A stretch of DNA of 64,000 nucleotides from Thuidium tamariscinum (GCA_947034885.2 OX344758.2:23587067-23651066), one strand, 5' to 3'. Positions 45,136 through 56,881 are shown, counted from the stretch's first letter. Translations and numbers: made by a program. The notes: generated by a model not told the origin, from the sequence alone.

Positions 45136-46104
45136 TTAACCCTTAAAGGACCGTCAATATATTTTCACCAAAAGTGCTCCAAAAGACCAAAACTGCCATT
45201 TCTAGTATAAGTACCAAAATTTTCGGAAAAAAACTTTTTTTGACATATCTGACCATAGGATATTGTATTATATAGTATCAAAAGCATGTAGTAAAAATTT
45301 CAAACATTTCCACCCAGTGGATTGCAAAATATAAGCATTCAAATTAACTAAAATCATTTTTTTGCCCCTGCGAAAAGCAAGGCAGGTGCACTTGACAAGC
45401 TCACATTTCTATGAAAAAATGACCTAAATGGTGGTGCTTCTTTGGATTTGTTTTCCTAGACAAGTTGGACACATGCTTGAAAATTTACAAATCATTTGGA
45501 ATAGTACAACATATAGGAAAAAAATACTAAGTACGTAGTAGTAGAGAATGATTAAACATACTAAATTATTTACAGTTGAAAACTTGAAATATGGAATTGA
45601 AAATTTCCAATCCCAAATTCTCAATGGTCGGAAATTTGAAATGTTGTAATAATGTATCTACATCCTACTATTTTATTTTTGTCCAAAAATATTGGAAATT
45701 GGGTAAGATAAAGGATTTCAAAGTTTATTTTAGAGTAGGAAATCCAAAACTGCCCAAAAACAGAAAATCCACATAACTTTTGACTCATTCATCAAAATGG
45801 AATGATGCAAAACTTCACGTGTATACAAAATTCTAGAAAATCAATTTGTGGAATTCTTGTTTATGAAAAAAGTGATTTTTTCTGATTTGCATGAAATGCC
45901 CAGTTACGAAAAAAAGTAATATATTAGGCTATAACTTCTGACTTGTATTTTCAAATGTCATGAAAATTTGGTGCATATGAAAGATCTTCCTCGCCCCTAC
46001 ATTTTATTCAAATTTCAGCCTCAGATCTGAAAATCCCCGCTCGTAGGTACCTATCCAAAATTTCTATACATCCCAAAAAAACAGTGTGGTCTTTTAGGGG
46101 TTAA
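45136..46104. mobile_element. TTAA-bounded MITE-like segment, about 0.97 kb
   Basis: TTAA|CCCTTAAAGGACC at the left faces GGTCTTTTAGGGG|TTAA at the right, i.e. near-matching inverted ends (10 of 13) next to TTAA on both sides. That pattern is known from piggyBac-type elements. There is no transposase. The assignment is by ends only. Confidence 0.5.
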
Positions 46105-46254
46105 AATGGGAAGCGTTGGAAAAAGCATCCAATGTTCAATGTATGTGTGAAATTGAGTTTCATTCCGCACATTTAAAGAAAGTAAGTCCTAAACCCTACA
46201 CCCTATCCAAATAGCATTGACGTCCACTTTTGTAGAGTGTAGACAAGCCCAAAT

Positions 46255-46277
46255 CCTAAACCCTAAACCCTAAACCC
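46255..46277. repeat. Interstitial telomere-type array
   Basis: Just over three CCCTAAA units (plant telomere type), with a degenerate copy near 46,188-46,202. It lies in the hAT-2 loop. Confidence 0.85.
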
Positions 46278-46758
46278 AAGCTTCTTCATCATTTTTGCAT
46301 TATGGGTGTCATATAAAATAATAAATAGTGAAAGTAAATTGATGAATGATCCAAGGATTCAACACATTATTAATTAAAAAAATGTATGCACCCTACTTTA
46401 ATAGAGAAAATATATATTCTTTACATATTTCTAAATGCAAACCAATAAGGGATAAAACTATTTGAAGTACACTCCTTCATATTCACATTCACAGATTCAC
46501 TTACATTCAAATGAAAGATTCTATAATTTTTCACATTTTCAAATCTTTTTTCAAGTATAATTGCATCATTTTCAAATTTGACTCATCCTCTTATGCAATC
46601 TTGAATGTCATCATCTTTCAACTGTAGAATTGTAGAAAGTATGGTGATACATTTTTCTAATTTGTTTAGAAATTGAAATATTAGGCCCTTACAAGTTACA
46701 ACTTGAGAGTTGAGAATGTCTTGCAATAAAACATGGTTATAAACCTCTCCCTATATTG

Positions 46759-48250
46759 TTAACCCCTAAAGGACCAAGGCCATTTTTTTATTACAAACCA
46801 CTCAGAACTACCATTTTTGTTGCGTTCACTAGAAGAAAACCAAAAAAATACTTTTCTTGGGATCTAACCATAGGATCTTGTACTTTATTTATCTAGGATA
46901 ATGTGGTAAAAATATCAGATGACTTTGACCGCCATTCGTGGAATTTTTTGGAACTATGGAGTATGGACCTTGAATTAAAAATTTTGAAGGAATTTGAAGA
47001 ACTTAGAAGTGAGTTGAAAGTCTAAGACAAAAATTTCAAGAAAAATAGGCTTGATTTTCATTATTCAAAAAATAGTTAAGTACAAGTAAGTCCAAGATTG
47101 AAAGAAAAACTAAATCATTAATAGCTCTAACATGGGATTGAAACACAATAATCTCAATGGTGATATTGTTCTAGCTATTTTCAACCCCCCGTCCCTTATT
47201 TTCAATATTTTGAGTTCATTGGATCATAATTGTTGTTCTTGGGCATCAATTGTGAAAAAAATTACATTCCATGGAAGTTAATCAACTTTTTTATCTTCTG
47301 AAGAAGTTTGTAAAAACGAGGATCAAATTTGAATTTCAGCCTGCAGGTACTAGCACAAATCACATGTTTCCCCTGAAGGGCCAAAAGTGAATGATCCTTT
47401 AGGATTTCAACTTTCAATTGGAATTCCATTAAATTTGAATATTCCTTTCTCATGGAAGGTGTGTTACTGTGTATGGAACAATTTGAATCAGCTGAATTTC
47501 AACAATTGATATTGACAATTTCCAATATTTAAGAGTAGTATTATTATAAATTCCTAGAATTACAAATTCTTTCAAAAGAGATTAATTTATGTCAAAATTG
47601 AAAAGGTACTACGGTAATATAAATCATTTCTCTCTATCAAGTCCTAAGGTGAATTTTGGATACATATAATTTGAACATTGAAACCTAAAGTCATAGTTAT
47701 TCCATAAAGTGTTCAAATTCCCCAAAATGCATGCAAATTGCAAAGAGAATCTAGAATTTATTTTTGATTTTCCAGAAGATTCAACAAAAACTTAGATGGT
47801 TTCATAACCTAAACCAGTGTAAATTGCTTACTCAATGAATTTCAAGAATTCAAGTGTCGATGTAGGTCTTTCAGGGTTTCAGGCCCCTTGCACGTCCGTC
47901 CGCTCTTCCGTCGGTGCCGCCGTCCGCCTATCCGCCCGTCGGGCCGTCTGTCGTTGCGTCCATCCCCGACACGCGCCGTCCACGTCGTCCATCCCTTGCT
48001 GCATCCGCCCACCATCGCTATCTGTGCGATTCAGCGGACGCCGACTTCTGTCCGCTAGATTTGGCCATCCGCCTCGTTGCCGTCGGATGGGCATCTGGCC
48101 GTCCGCCGTGGTCAAGCCATCGGAGAGCATAAAAAGCGGGGCGGACGGCTCATTTGGCTACAACTGTTTTAGTACTTGTACTAGAAATGGCAGTTTTGGT
48201 CTTTTGGAACGCTTTAGGTGAAAATATATTGACGGTCTTTTAAGGGTTAA
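46759..48250. mobile_element. Second TTAA-bounded segment, composite, containing a GC module
   Basis: It begins TTAA|CCCCTAAAGGACC and ends GGTCTTTTAAGGG|TTAA. The first 170 bp resemble the 45,136 segment ('accataggat', 'tgtagtaaaaatttc'-like pieces). The last 75 bp are the inverse of its start. A GTCCGCC-rich block lies at 47,880-48,140. It may be a mosaic formed by the large inversion and not one transposon. Confidence 0.4.
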
Positions 48251-51045
48251 AGCTTTAAATATGACTTCTGGGAAACCCAATGTTGAATTTGGACTTGTGG
48301 AATCCAATGTTGAATTTGGACTTGAAACCTGAGCGGTCTTCGGCGGAGGTTAGTCGGTCGGCAAGGCGAACGTCTTTGTCGGACGTCCACTCGGTCATTA
48401 GGGCGGATGGGCAGGGCCGAAGGGCGGACGTTGGGCGATCGGAAGGGCGGTCGGCAAGGTGGACGTTGGGCGGTGGCAGGGCGGACGGGGACATCGGAAG
48501 GGCGGATGCACGGCGGGGCTGTCGGACGACAGGTCCGGCCGACGATTTCTGAGGCGGACGGCCTATCATCAGACGACCAGAGGCGGACGCTGGAGGTCCG
48601 ACAATTGAACATATCTCCCAAATTCCTATTCTTCTCAATTTCAATTTTTCCTGAAAATCCCCAAATACTTCCAATGCATCCGAATGAAGTATATTCACAT
48701 TTGAAGTTGGACAAGTGACCTCGAATTTTATTTCTTTTTGGATTGTAAGCCAAATCCATCAAAAAATTGCACAAAATTCTAAAAGCGTCCTTTGCTTTTG
48801 AAAATTTGCGAGTACGTGTACCACATCATGCCAAGCATGTGTAAAAAAATTTAGAAAATTTCAATTGCCCATGCAAAAGTTGTGGCTAATATACTAAATT
48901 GTGACTAATGTGACTAATGCCCCAAAGAGCATTTAGTCACATTAGTCACAATTGAACATATCTCCCAAATTCCTAGCCTTTTCTATTTCAATTTTTTTTT
49001 TAAATCCCCAAATACTTCCAATGCATCCTAATGGAGTATATTGATCTCCGAAGTTGAATAAGTGACCTCAAATTTTATTTCTTTTTGGGTTGTAAGCCAA
49101 ATCCATCAAAAAATTGCACAAAATTCTAAAAGTGTTCTTTGCTTTTGAAAGTTTGCAAGTAGGTGTCCTACATCATGCCAAGCATGTATAAGAAAATCTA
49201 GAAAATTTTAATTTCCCATGCAAAAGTTGTGGCTAATATACTAAATTGTGACTAATGTGACTAATGCCCCAAAGAGCATTAGTCACATTAGTCACAATTG
49301 AACATATCTCCCAAATATCTAGCCTTTTCTATTTCAATATTTTTTGAAAATCTCCAAATACTTCCAATGAATCCTAATGAAAGCATATTGACATTTGAAG
49401 TTGGACAAGTGACTTCAAATTTTTTTTTTGTTTGGGTTGTAAGTCAAAATCATCAAAAAATTTAATAAAATTTTAAAAGTGTTCTTTGCTTTTGAAAGTT
49501 TGCAAATAGGTGTCCTACATCATGCCAAGCATGTATAAGAAAATCTAAAAAATTTTAGTTTCCCATGCAAAAGTTGTGGCTAATATACTAAATTGTGACT
49601 AATGTGACTAATGCCCCAAAGAGCATTAGTCACATTAGTCACAATTGAACATATCTCCCAAATATCTAGCCTTTTCTATTTCAATATTTTTTGAAAATCT
49701 CCAAATACTTCCAATGCATCCTAATGAAAGCATATTGACATTTGAAGTTGGACAAGTGACTTCAAATTTTTTTTTTTTTTGGGTTGTAAGTCAAAACCAT
49801 CAAAAAATTGCACAAAATTCAAAAAGTGTTCTTTACTTTTGAAAATTTGCAAATAGGTGTCTTACATCATGCCAAGCATGTATAAAAAAATTTAGAAAAT
49901 TTCAATTGCCCATGCAAAAGTTGTGGCTAATATACTAAATTGTGACTAATGTGACTAATGCCCCAAAGAGCATTAGTCACATTAGTCACAATTGAACATA
50001 TCTCCCAAATATCTAGCCTTTTCTATTTCAATATTTTTTGAAAATCTCCAAATACTTCCAATGAATCCTAATGAAAGCATATTGACATTTGAAGTTGGAC
50101 AAGTGACTTCAAATTTTTTTTTTGTTTGGGTTGTAAGTCAAAATCATCAAAAAATTTAATAAAATTTTAAAAGTGTTCTTTGCTTTTGAAAGTTTGCAAG
50201 TAGGTGTCCTACATCATGCCAAGCATGTATAAGAAAATCTAAAAAATTTTAGTTTCCCATGCAAAAGTTGTGGCTAATATACTAAATTGTGACTAATGTG
50301 ACTAATGCCCCAAAGAGCATTAGTCACATTAGTCACAATTGAACATATCTCCCAAATATCTAGCCTTTTCTATTTCAATATTTTTTGAAAATCTCCAAAT
50401 ACTTCCAATGCATCCTAATGAAAGCATATTGACATTTGAAGTTGGACAAGTGACTTCAAATTTTTTTTTTTTTTGGGTTGTAAGTCAAAACCATCAAAAA
50501 ATTGCACAAAATTCAAAAAGTGTTCTTTACTTTTGAAAATTTGCAAATAGGTGTCTTACATCATGCCAAGCATGTATAAAAAAATTTAGAAAATTTCAAT
50601 TGCCCATGCAAAAGTTGTGGCTAATATACTAAATTGTGACTAATGTGACTAATGCCCCAAAGAGCATTAGTCACATTAGTCACAATTGAACATATCTCCT
50701 AAATTCCTATCCTTTTCAATTTCAATTTTTCCTGCAAATTCCCAAATACTTCCAATGCATCCGAATGGAGTATATTGACATTTGAAGTTGGACGAGTGAC
50801 CTCGAATCTTATTTCTTTTTGGTTTGTAAGCCAAATCCTTCAAAAAATTGAATAAAATTTTAAAAGTGTCCTTTGCTTTTGAGAATTTGCAAGTAGGTGT
50901 CCCTCATCATGCGAAGCATGTATAAAAAAATTTAGAAAATTTTAGTTGCCCATGCAAAAATTGTGGCGAATATACTAAATTGTGACTAATGTGACTAATG
51001 CTTCAAAGGGCATTAGTCACAATTGAACATATCTCCCAAATTTGC
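48178..51045. repeat. hAT-2 right arm: inverted copy of the left arm, with seven 345-bp palindromic units
   Basis: 48,178-48,330 is the inverse of 45,050-45,215 and 48,330-48,605 of the 44.77-45.03 kb GC block. Palindromes then centre near 48,927, 49,272, 49,621, 49,969, 50,316, 50,662 and a partial one at 51,010 (period about 345-349). Units 49,315-50,008 and 50,009-50,702 look identical, a 694-bp two-unit duplication. Confidence 0.88.
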
Positions 51046-51159
51046 TTAGGACGTTGTAGGTACACGAACCTGAATCACAAAAAATATGTGAATGTTCAAG
51101 GACACTATGAGCCCCCTAAGACCCGAGGTTGAGGCCTGAAAAATAAAAAGGTGTCCATT

Positions 51160-51577
51160 GTTTGCCATCCGCCATCCACCCATTCTGTCGTCTCGTCTGC
51201 CAACGGACCGCCGTCTGCCGTCCCGTCCGCCGTCATGTCCGCCTGTCGGTCCTCCCGTCCGCCGTGCCGTCCGTCTACGCATGCCCTATCCGCACTGCCT
51301 TTGCGAAAAAACCCACCGTCCTCCCGCCGTCCACCAAAATACCCGCCGTTTGCCCGCCATCCGCGCAAATCCATTCGCCCCGTGTTCGTCCCGATTCCCC
51401 GCCCACTAGTAAACTCGCCGTCTAACAGCCCGTCCGCCGGCAAAATCGCCGTCCGCCATGGTAATTAGGCCGTCTGCTGTTTTTACCCAACGTCCGCTGC
51501 GCCCGCTGCGTCCGGATGTCTAGACGTCCGGATTTTGGACGTAATTTCCCAAAAGACGTAGAGTCCACACAACCCTG
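51160..51577. repeat. hAT-2 right GC-rich subterminal module and terminus
   Basis: A GTCCGCC/CCGTCCGCC-rich block runs to about 51,545, then about 30 bp to the terminus CAACCCTG at 51,577. The overlapping ORFs are repeat readings. Confidence 0.75.
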
Positions 51578-51585
51578 TTTGTGGG

Positions 51586-52982
51586 TATAACTTTTGTTCT
51601 CTAGCACCAAATGAAAATTATAGAAACTTTGGATGAAATTTAGGGCAAAAAAATACATGTCCAAAATTCCATTTGTCCCCTTGGGGGGTTCACACCCTAT
51701 ATGATTTTAAAACCACGTGTGATGATAGGGTATTTAATGGAGGGATATTTATCTCATTCCAAATTTTTTTCCTTCCCTATAAGTAGAAAAAAGATACTAG
51801 TGTGTATTTTTCAACACTCTATTTTTTTTGTAAAGTCTTTGACTGACCAATTTATGACATCCTATTTTTTTTGTACATTTTACAATTACAGAACTTTGAA
51901 AAGATCATAAACATTCTAAGATCAAGCACTCACCCTCTCAGCATTCTAATGCATTGTATAAACAAAGAAGATGTAATACACTACCATTCAAACTTGGCCA
52001 TGATCAAGAACATTATACATACATTGATAACACAATTACTCCCTCCAAAACCTCTAATGTAACAAAGTTCATAGCTCCGAGAGTGTTAGAAAATAGGCTT
52101 CCAACAATTCAACCGAACACTTTCAAATACATCTAAAACCAAACTATAACAATTGCAATATGAAGATCAAGGATTAAACAATACATTCAAACACAGAACA
52201 TATTAACTTAAAGAACTTGTATACTAAAAATTGTATTTACAAACACAAGTAGTTTGTATTATTAATACATATTCATACACATCTAGAAACTAGTAGCTAA
52301 GGTTGAGAGCAATGGTACTTTACTACGGTACAACACTGGGACATTTCAAAATACTTGAAGTCGCTAAAGCAGAGAAAGAACTGCTGAAGAGTTTCAGCAC
52401 CACCCCAAATCCTACCAAGTATTCTTATTATGTATTTGTGCTACTCAGACTGCAAGAGAATTCTAAGTCTTGGATTCCCATCGAAGCTTAAATTTCCAAC
52501 CATATTGAGTTCTAATTCAAAATTAGAATTACTTTTCCAACTACCTCCTTCACCACATCATTAAAAAATTAAATCTGCTTAACACTTTTAGGATAATCCA
52601 ACCTTTGGCACTCTATTTTCTTTCTACTATATTAAAAAATAAAGGTTTTTTCTTATACCCTTTTTTTTATAATCACCCTAAGTACATATTACCAATGCTA
52701 TGGTAGGATCTAAAAAAAGTATAAATTTTACCTTCAATGAATTAAATTGACCCTACTTTTTATCTTACGCCAATTGCTATCATTGTGCTAGTCTCCCCTC
52801 CAAGTTTGTCTTCTAAAGAAACAATGGTCTTTTAGGAGTTAATAGCATTAGATCTATTTCAAATGAAGAGTGTAATTTTATTTTTGCCTTAGCATCCTTA
52901 TTGAGCTAAAAATACATTATATTATTCAAAATTCATTTTTTTAATAAAAAAGACAATCATTATATTGTTTAGAAATAGTACC
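51586..52982. other. AT-rich spacer between hAT-2 and copia element I
   Basis: No gene is seen. A TTAA-adjacent 'ggtcttttaggag' near 52,826-52,842 resembles one end of the TTAA segments, without a partner. Confidence 0.4.
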
Positions 52983-53243
52983 TATTGAGTGAAAGAACAC
53001 CAAGGTGAAGTAATCCAATGAAGGAAGAACTCAAAGAAGTATGAGAAAAGGGTGTCAAATCCATGCTAGGGGCTGACCTCTTATACTACTCTACCAACTA
53101 ATGGAGTGACTAACCATATGGATTATGTCTCCTCTACAAGGGCTGCCCCTCTCTATTAGCACCTCTAAGAAGGTTGCCCTCTCTAAACACACATTGTTTA
53201 GCTACAAACAATCTTCTAGTCTAACTACTCACTTCCTTCAACA
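52983..53243 (-). repeat. Element I 3' LTR (about 261 bp)
   Basis: It begins TGTTGAAGGAAG directly after the purine tract AAAGTGGGAG and ends at a TATTGAG-complement. The bases beyond are GTACC; the other duplication copy is not in view. Confidence 0.75.
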
Positions 53244-53309
53244 CTCCCACTTTGTTTGTTGCCAAACAATGTCAAACCCATCTTTCGTTGAAGATCTTCA
53301 TGTCGAGGC

Positions 53310-53546
53310 TTACCTAAGTGCTTTCGTAAGTACATCCGCCACCATCCGCCCCATAGGAATGTACCTCATTTCAATCACATCACTTTCAACCTTTTCACGA
53401 ATAAAATGGTGTTGAATGTCAATGTGTTTGCTACGAGAGTGATGAATGGGATTCTTCACCAAGGCAATTACACCTTAGTTATCACACATAATGGGTGTGT
53501 TCTTCTCTTCCCAAGTCCAACATCACTCAATAGTTGTTGTAGCTAT
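53310..53546 (-). pseudogene. Element I RNase H C-terminal end
   Basis: It reads NPIHHSRSKHIDIQHHFIRE, then VESDVIEMRYIPMGRMVADV and LTKALR with a stop at 53,310. One nonsense codon stands in MCDN-stop-G. It continues in 62,468-63,209 across element G. Confidence 0.85.
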
Positions 53547-53802
53547 TATTAAGATTACAAAGGTATTGATGGATGAAAGGCTTTACTTAGATGGTAGGAA
53601 GATACAAAGACCCATGAGTGGGCTGATCTTATACTAAAAGCCTTTCCCTAGTAATCCACAAACCATGTGGGATAACTATCTTTCATGGGCTGCCTTTGAC
53701 TACGAGCAATACCCAATGAACTCTAAGACTAACCTAGTGTCTAATGCTACTCCTAGGGCTGTATGTACATGGTCTACACTAATATGTACATGATCTTCAA
53801 CA
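53547..53802 (-). repeat. Element G 3' LTR (256 bp)
   Basis: It differs from the 5' LTR only by 'agtaatcc' versus 'agttatcc'. It is preceded on the minus strand by AAAGTGGGAG. Confidence 0.93.
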
Positions 53803-53887
53803 CTCCCACTTTGAGAGTGGTCAAAGGTGCAATGAATTATCATTGCAATCAAGTTTGGATTGGTGGCTTACCAAGTACGCCATAAAA

Positions 53888-55055
53888 CTATCTCAACACT
53901 CTCTTGACCGCTGCCCAACACTTTGGGCTATACTTAGACATGGATTCACATACAACACTCACTGATAATGCCAAATCAGCCCTTGTGGCTTCCATGGCAT
54001 GCTTCAAAGAACTCACTGCTGCCTTATAAGGCACACCTTGCATTTCAGCCCTTGCCTCCTCCAATTCGTCATCTATGAGCTTGGGCAACTCCTCATGAGT
54101 GTTAAGTGGTGTACCTAGGGCTTTACACTTCGTTTGCATAGCCAACTCCCACTTGCTTGCATCTTCACAACCCAACACTTCTCCAAGTGTGGTTGCATCT
54201 CCAAAGCAAGCTACGTTGGCTTCTTCTTCACGTTGTGGGGGAAGAATGTGATTCAGCCACCAATCTCCTAGAGGCCTCCGAGTCCTTGTTGGATAACGTG
54301 GCTCCTCTTGCTCCTCCAAGGGCTGGTCCCTCTCCTCCAATGGTTGATCTTGCTCTTCCAAGGGCTGATCATGCTCCTTCTCCCTTGGTGAAGATCTTGG
54401 AGAAGGGGCTGATGGCCTCTTCCCTTGGGGTGTGTCCACCTTCTTCTTGGGCTCCACCCGCTCTTCATCTTCATCTCCATCAACTTCCATGTGCACTCTT
54501 GGAGTTGTGCCCACCACATGGGCTGGTCCTCCATTTCTCTCACTTGGGCTCATCTCCAAGAGCTTGGGATCAGCACCTCAATCCTCCAAGAAGGTCACAT
54601 CCCTACTCTTGATGATCTTCTTGGTCTCCACACACATCAGCCTATAAGCCTTGGTTCCCTCACAATAACCAAGGAAAAGGCACTTGATGCCCTTGGCATC
54701 CAACTTGGTCCTCTTGGCACTTGGGACCAATGCATAGGCCATGCACCCAAAAATCCGCATGTGAGACACATGGGGCCTAATCCCACTCCAAGCTTCTTGG
54801 GGTGTCATCCTAGTCAAGGCTTGGGTGGGGCAACGGTTCCTTGTATAAACTGCTGTAGACACCGCCTCCCCCCATAGCTCATACTCCAGCCCTTGTCTAT
54901 GGATCATAGACCTTGCCATCTCCACAATGGTACGATTTGCACGCTCCGCTACACCATTTTGTTGAGGAGTGTAAGGTGCTGATGTGTGGTGCTCAATGCC
55001 ATAGGCCTTCAAGTACTCCTCAAAGGCCTTGGACACATACTCCCCTCCATTATCC
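53888..55055 (-). pseudogene. Element G polyprotein, C-terminal part: integrase end and linker, no RT
   Basis: The piece starts in integrase at KAFEEYLKAYGIEH, keeps PQQNGVAERAN with the catalytic Glu, and reaches VTFLED. A TGA follows, at the same codon as in element C. It then reads on through the acidic linker, DQPLEE repeats, RYPTRTRRPLGDWW and the RT-deletion join (MQTKCKALGTPL), ending VKRVLR. The 5' part lies at 59,506-60,625. Confidence 0.9.
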
Positions 55056-55332
55056 TGTTGAAGATCATGTACATATTGATGACTAACATGTACATATTAG
55101 TGTAGACTATGTACATTCAGCCCTAGGAGTAGCATTAGACTCTTAGTTAGCCTTAGAGTCCATTGGGTATTGCTCGTAGTCAAAGGCAGCCCATGAAAGG
55201 TAGTTATCCCACATGGTTTGTGGATAACTAGAGAAAGGCTTCTAGCTTAAGTTCAGCCCACTCATCTGGCTTGGCATCTTCCTACCATCTAAGTAAAGCC
55301 TTTCATCCATCAATACCTTTGTAATCTCAATA
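55056..55332 (+). repeat. Element H 5' LTR (277 bp)
   Basis: TGTTGAAG...CTCAATA, with a short extra U3 piece ('gatgactaacatgtacatatt') relative to the 256-bp class. Confidence 0.93.
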
Positions 55333-55346
55333 GGTTATGGGCCCAC
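55333..55346 (+). promoter_or_regulatory. Element H primer-binding site
   Basis: GGTTATGGGCCCAC, adjacent to the LTR with no spacer. Confidence 0.75.
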
Positions 55347-55639
55347 GCACTTGGAGTTGCGCTTGAGGGTGAAATTCAAATCATTTGGAGGAGATCTTGG
55401 AGCTTGGAGGAGCAATCAGCCTTTTGTGACTTTTCACCTACAAACCATATGGTGTGAGTATATTTTTCAAAAACATACTTTGAGTGCATTTTAAAAAAAA
55501 AAGGAGAGGCAAGTTTTGTTGCTTTCCCATAGGCTGGTTTGTGAGGTTTTGAGTACATTTTGGAGGAGAGGTTGCTTATAGTAGTAATCAGACCTAGTTA
55601 GGGCTGGTTGCATGCTCCTAGTTTGAGTTTGCTTTTAGA

Positions 55640-56345
55640 AGTGTGCATTGAGAGTGCCTTGAGGCTGATTGTGCACTTGGGTGCATTGTTGAGTGAGATT
55701 GTGCCAATTGCACTAGAGTGAGAGTTCTTTGAGGCTGATTGTGCACTTGGGTGCATTGTTGTGTGAGATTGTGCCAATTGCACTAGAGTGAGAGTGCTTT
55801 GAGGCTGATTGTGCACTTGGGTGCATTGTTGAGTGAGATTGTGCCACTTGCACTAGAGTGAGAGTGCTTTGAGGCTGATTGTGCACTCAGGTGCATTGTT
55901 GAGAGTGATTGTGAGAGTTGGAAGCATGTTTGAGATGCTTGAGGCATTTGCTATCCATTGAGGGCTAATTAGTGCCCTTGTGAGTGAGTGAGGCGAATTA
56001 ATGGATTTTTGTGAATCCTAGAGGGCTGATTTGAGCCCTTGTGTGTGAGAGAGGTAAATGAGTAGACTTTGTGAACTTAGGAAGGCTGATTAGTGCCCTT
56101 GTGAGTGAGTGAGGCGAATTTGTGGACTTGGTGAACTTAGGAGGGCTGATAAGTGCCCTTGTGAGTGAGTGAGGCGAATTAGTGGAATTTGTGAACTCTA
56201 GAGGGCTGATTTGTGCCCTTGTGTGTGAGGGAGGCGAATTAGTGGAATTTGTGAACCCTAGAGGGCTGATTTGTGCCCTTGTGAGTGAGAGAGGTTAATT
56301 AGTGGGTTTTGTGAACCCAAGAGGGCTGAATTGTGCCCTTGTGAG
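55640..56345 (+). repeat. Element H leader tandem repeats: 70-bp array then 60-bp array
   Basis: 'gtgcattgttg(a/t)gtgag' starts at 55,681, 55,751 and 55,821, with a shortened unit at 55,891 (70-bp period). From 55,962 about 6.3 units of the 60-bp AGGGCTGATT...GCCC repeat follow. Confidence 0.9.
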
Positions 56346-56881
56346 CCTTGTGGAGCCATTGAGAGCAAAGTAGGATTCTTTGGTGGCTTGGTGATCCAAC
56401 TAGGGTTGTTGGAGACCATTGTTGTCCTTGAGGTGCTGATTGTGAGTAGGAGCTTCCATCTAGGGCTGATTGGAAGCCTAGAGCTCCTTGGAGTGTGGAA
56501 TAACCTCTTTGGGAGGAGGGCTTGCTGAATTGAAGTAGCACTAGCTCATGATGTCCATGTGGTGGACTTGAGCTTGATTAGGGTCTGAATTGGTGATTGA
56601 GAGGAGGTGATGCACATGTGAGGAGTGTTTGACCGTCCTTGGTGTTCAAAGGATCTTGGGAGGTCCTTGTGATTGCTGATTGGTGCCATTTGAACCCTAT
56701 TGGCTACCAAGGGAATGTTTGGTCGTTCTTGGAGCTTGGAGGATCTTGGGAGGTCCTTGTGAGGGCTGAATTGTGCCATTTCAGCCCCATTGGCTGCCAA
56801 GGGAGTGTTTGGAGGCTGAATTGAGTTTTTCAACTCTTGGAGACACATTGGGTGTTGCCAACAAGTAGGAGGTGCTTCACC

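Larger units (their letters stand above)
42248..51577. mobile_element. hAT-2: 9.33-kb non-autonomous hAT-type element with 8-bp TSD TTTGTGGG
   Basis: The left end is CAGGGTTGTGCGGAC at 42,248; the right end, inward from 51,577, is CAGGGTTGTGTGGAC (14 of 15 match). The 8-bp duplication TTTGTGGG flanks it at 42,240-42,247 and 51,578-51,585, the hAT signature. No transposase ORF is present. Inside are GC-rich GTCCGCC-repeat modules at both ends and beside the arms, inverted arms (43.39-45.22 versus 48.18-51.03 kb) holding 345-bp tandem units with palindromes, and a central AT-rich loop with TTAA-bounded segments. The shared CAGGGTTGT end points to hAT-1-type transposase as a possible mobiliser (inference). 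Confidence 0.85.

Noticed and set aside
49645-50536. Two identical 65-codon ORFs (49,645 and 50,339)
   Set aside because: They are readings of the 345-bp repeat unit. Identity comes from the 694-bp duplication and not from protein constraint.
43385-51045. CRISPR-like regular spacing of palindromic repeats
   Set aside because: The period is about 345 bp, the spacers are themselves homologous, and the context is eukaryotic transposon DNA.
52826-52842. 'ggtcttttaggagttaa' as the end of another TTAA element
   Set aside because: No partner terminus within a reasonable distance; a single short match is not enough.
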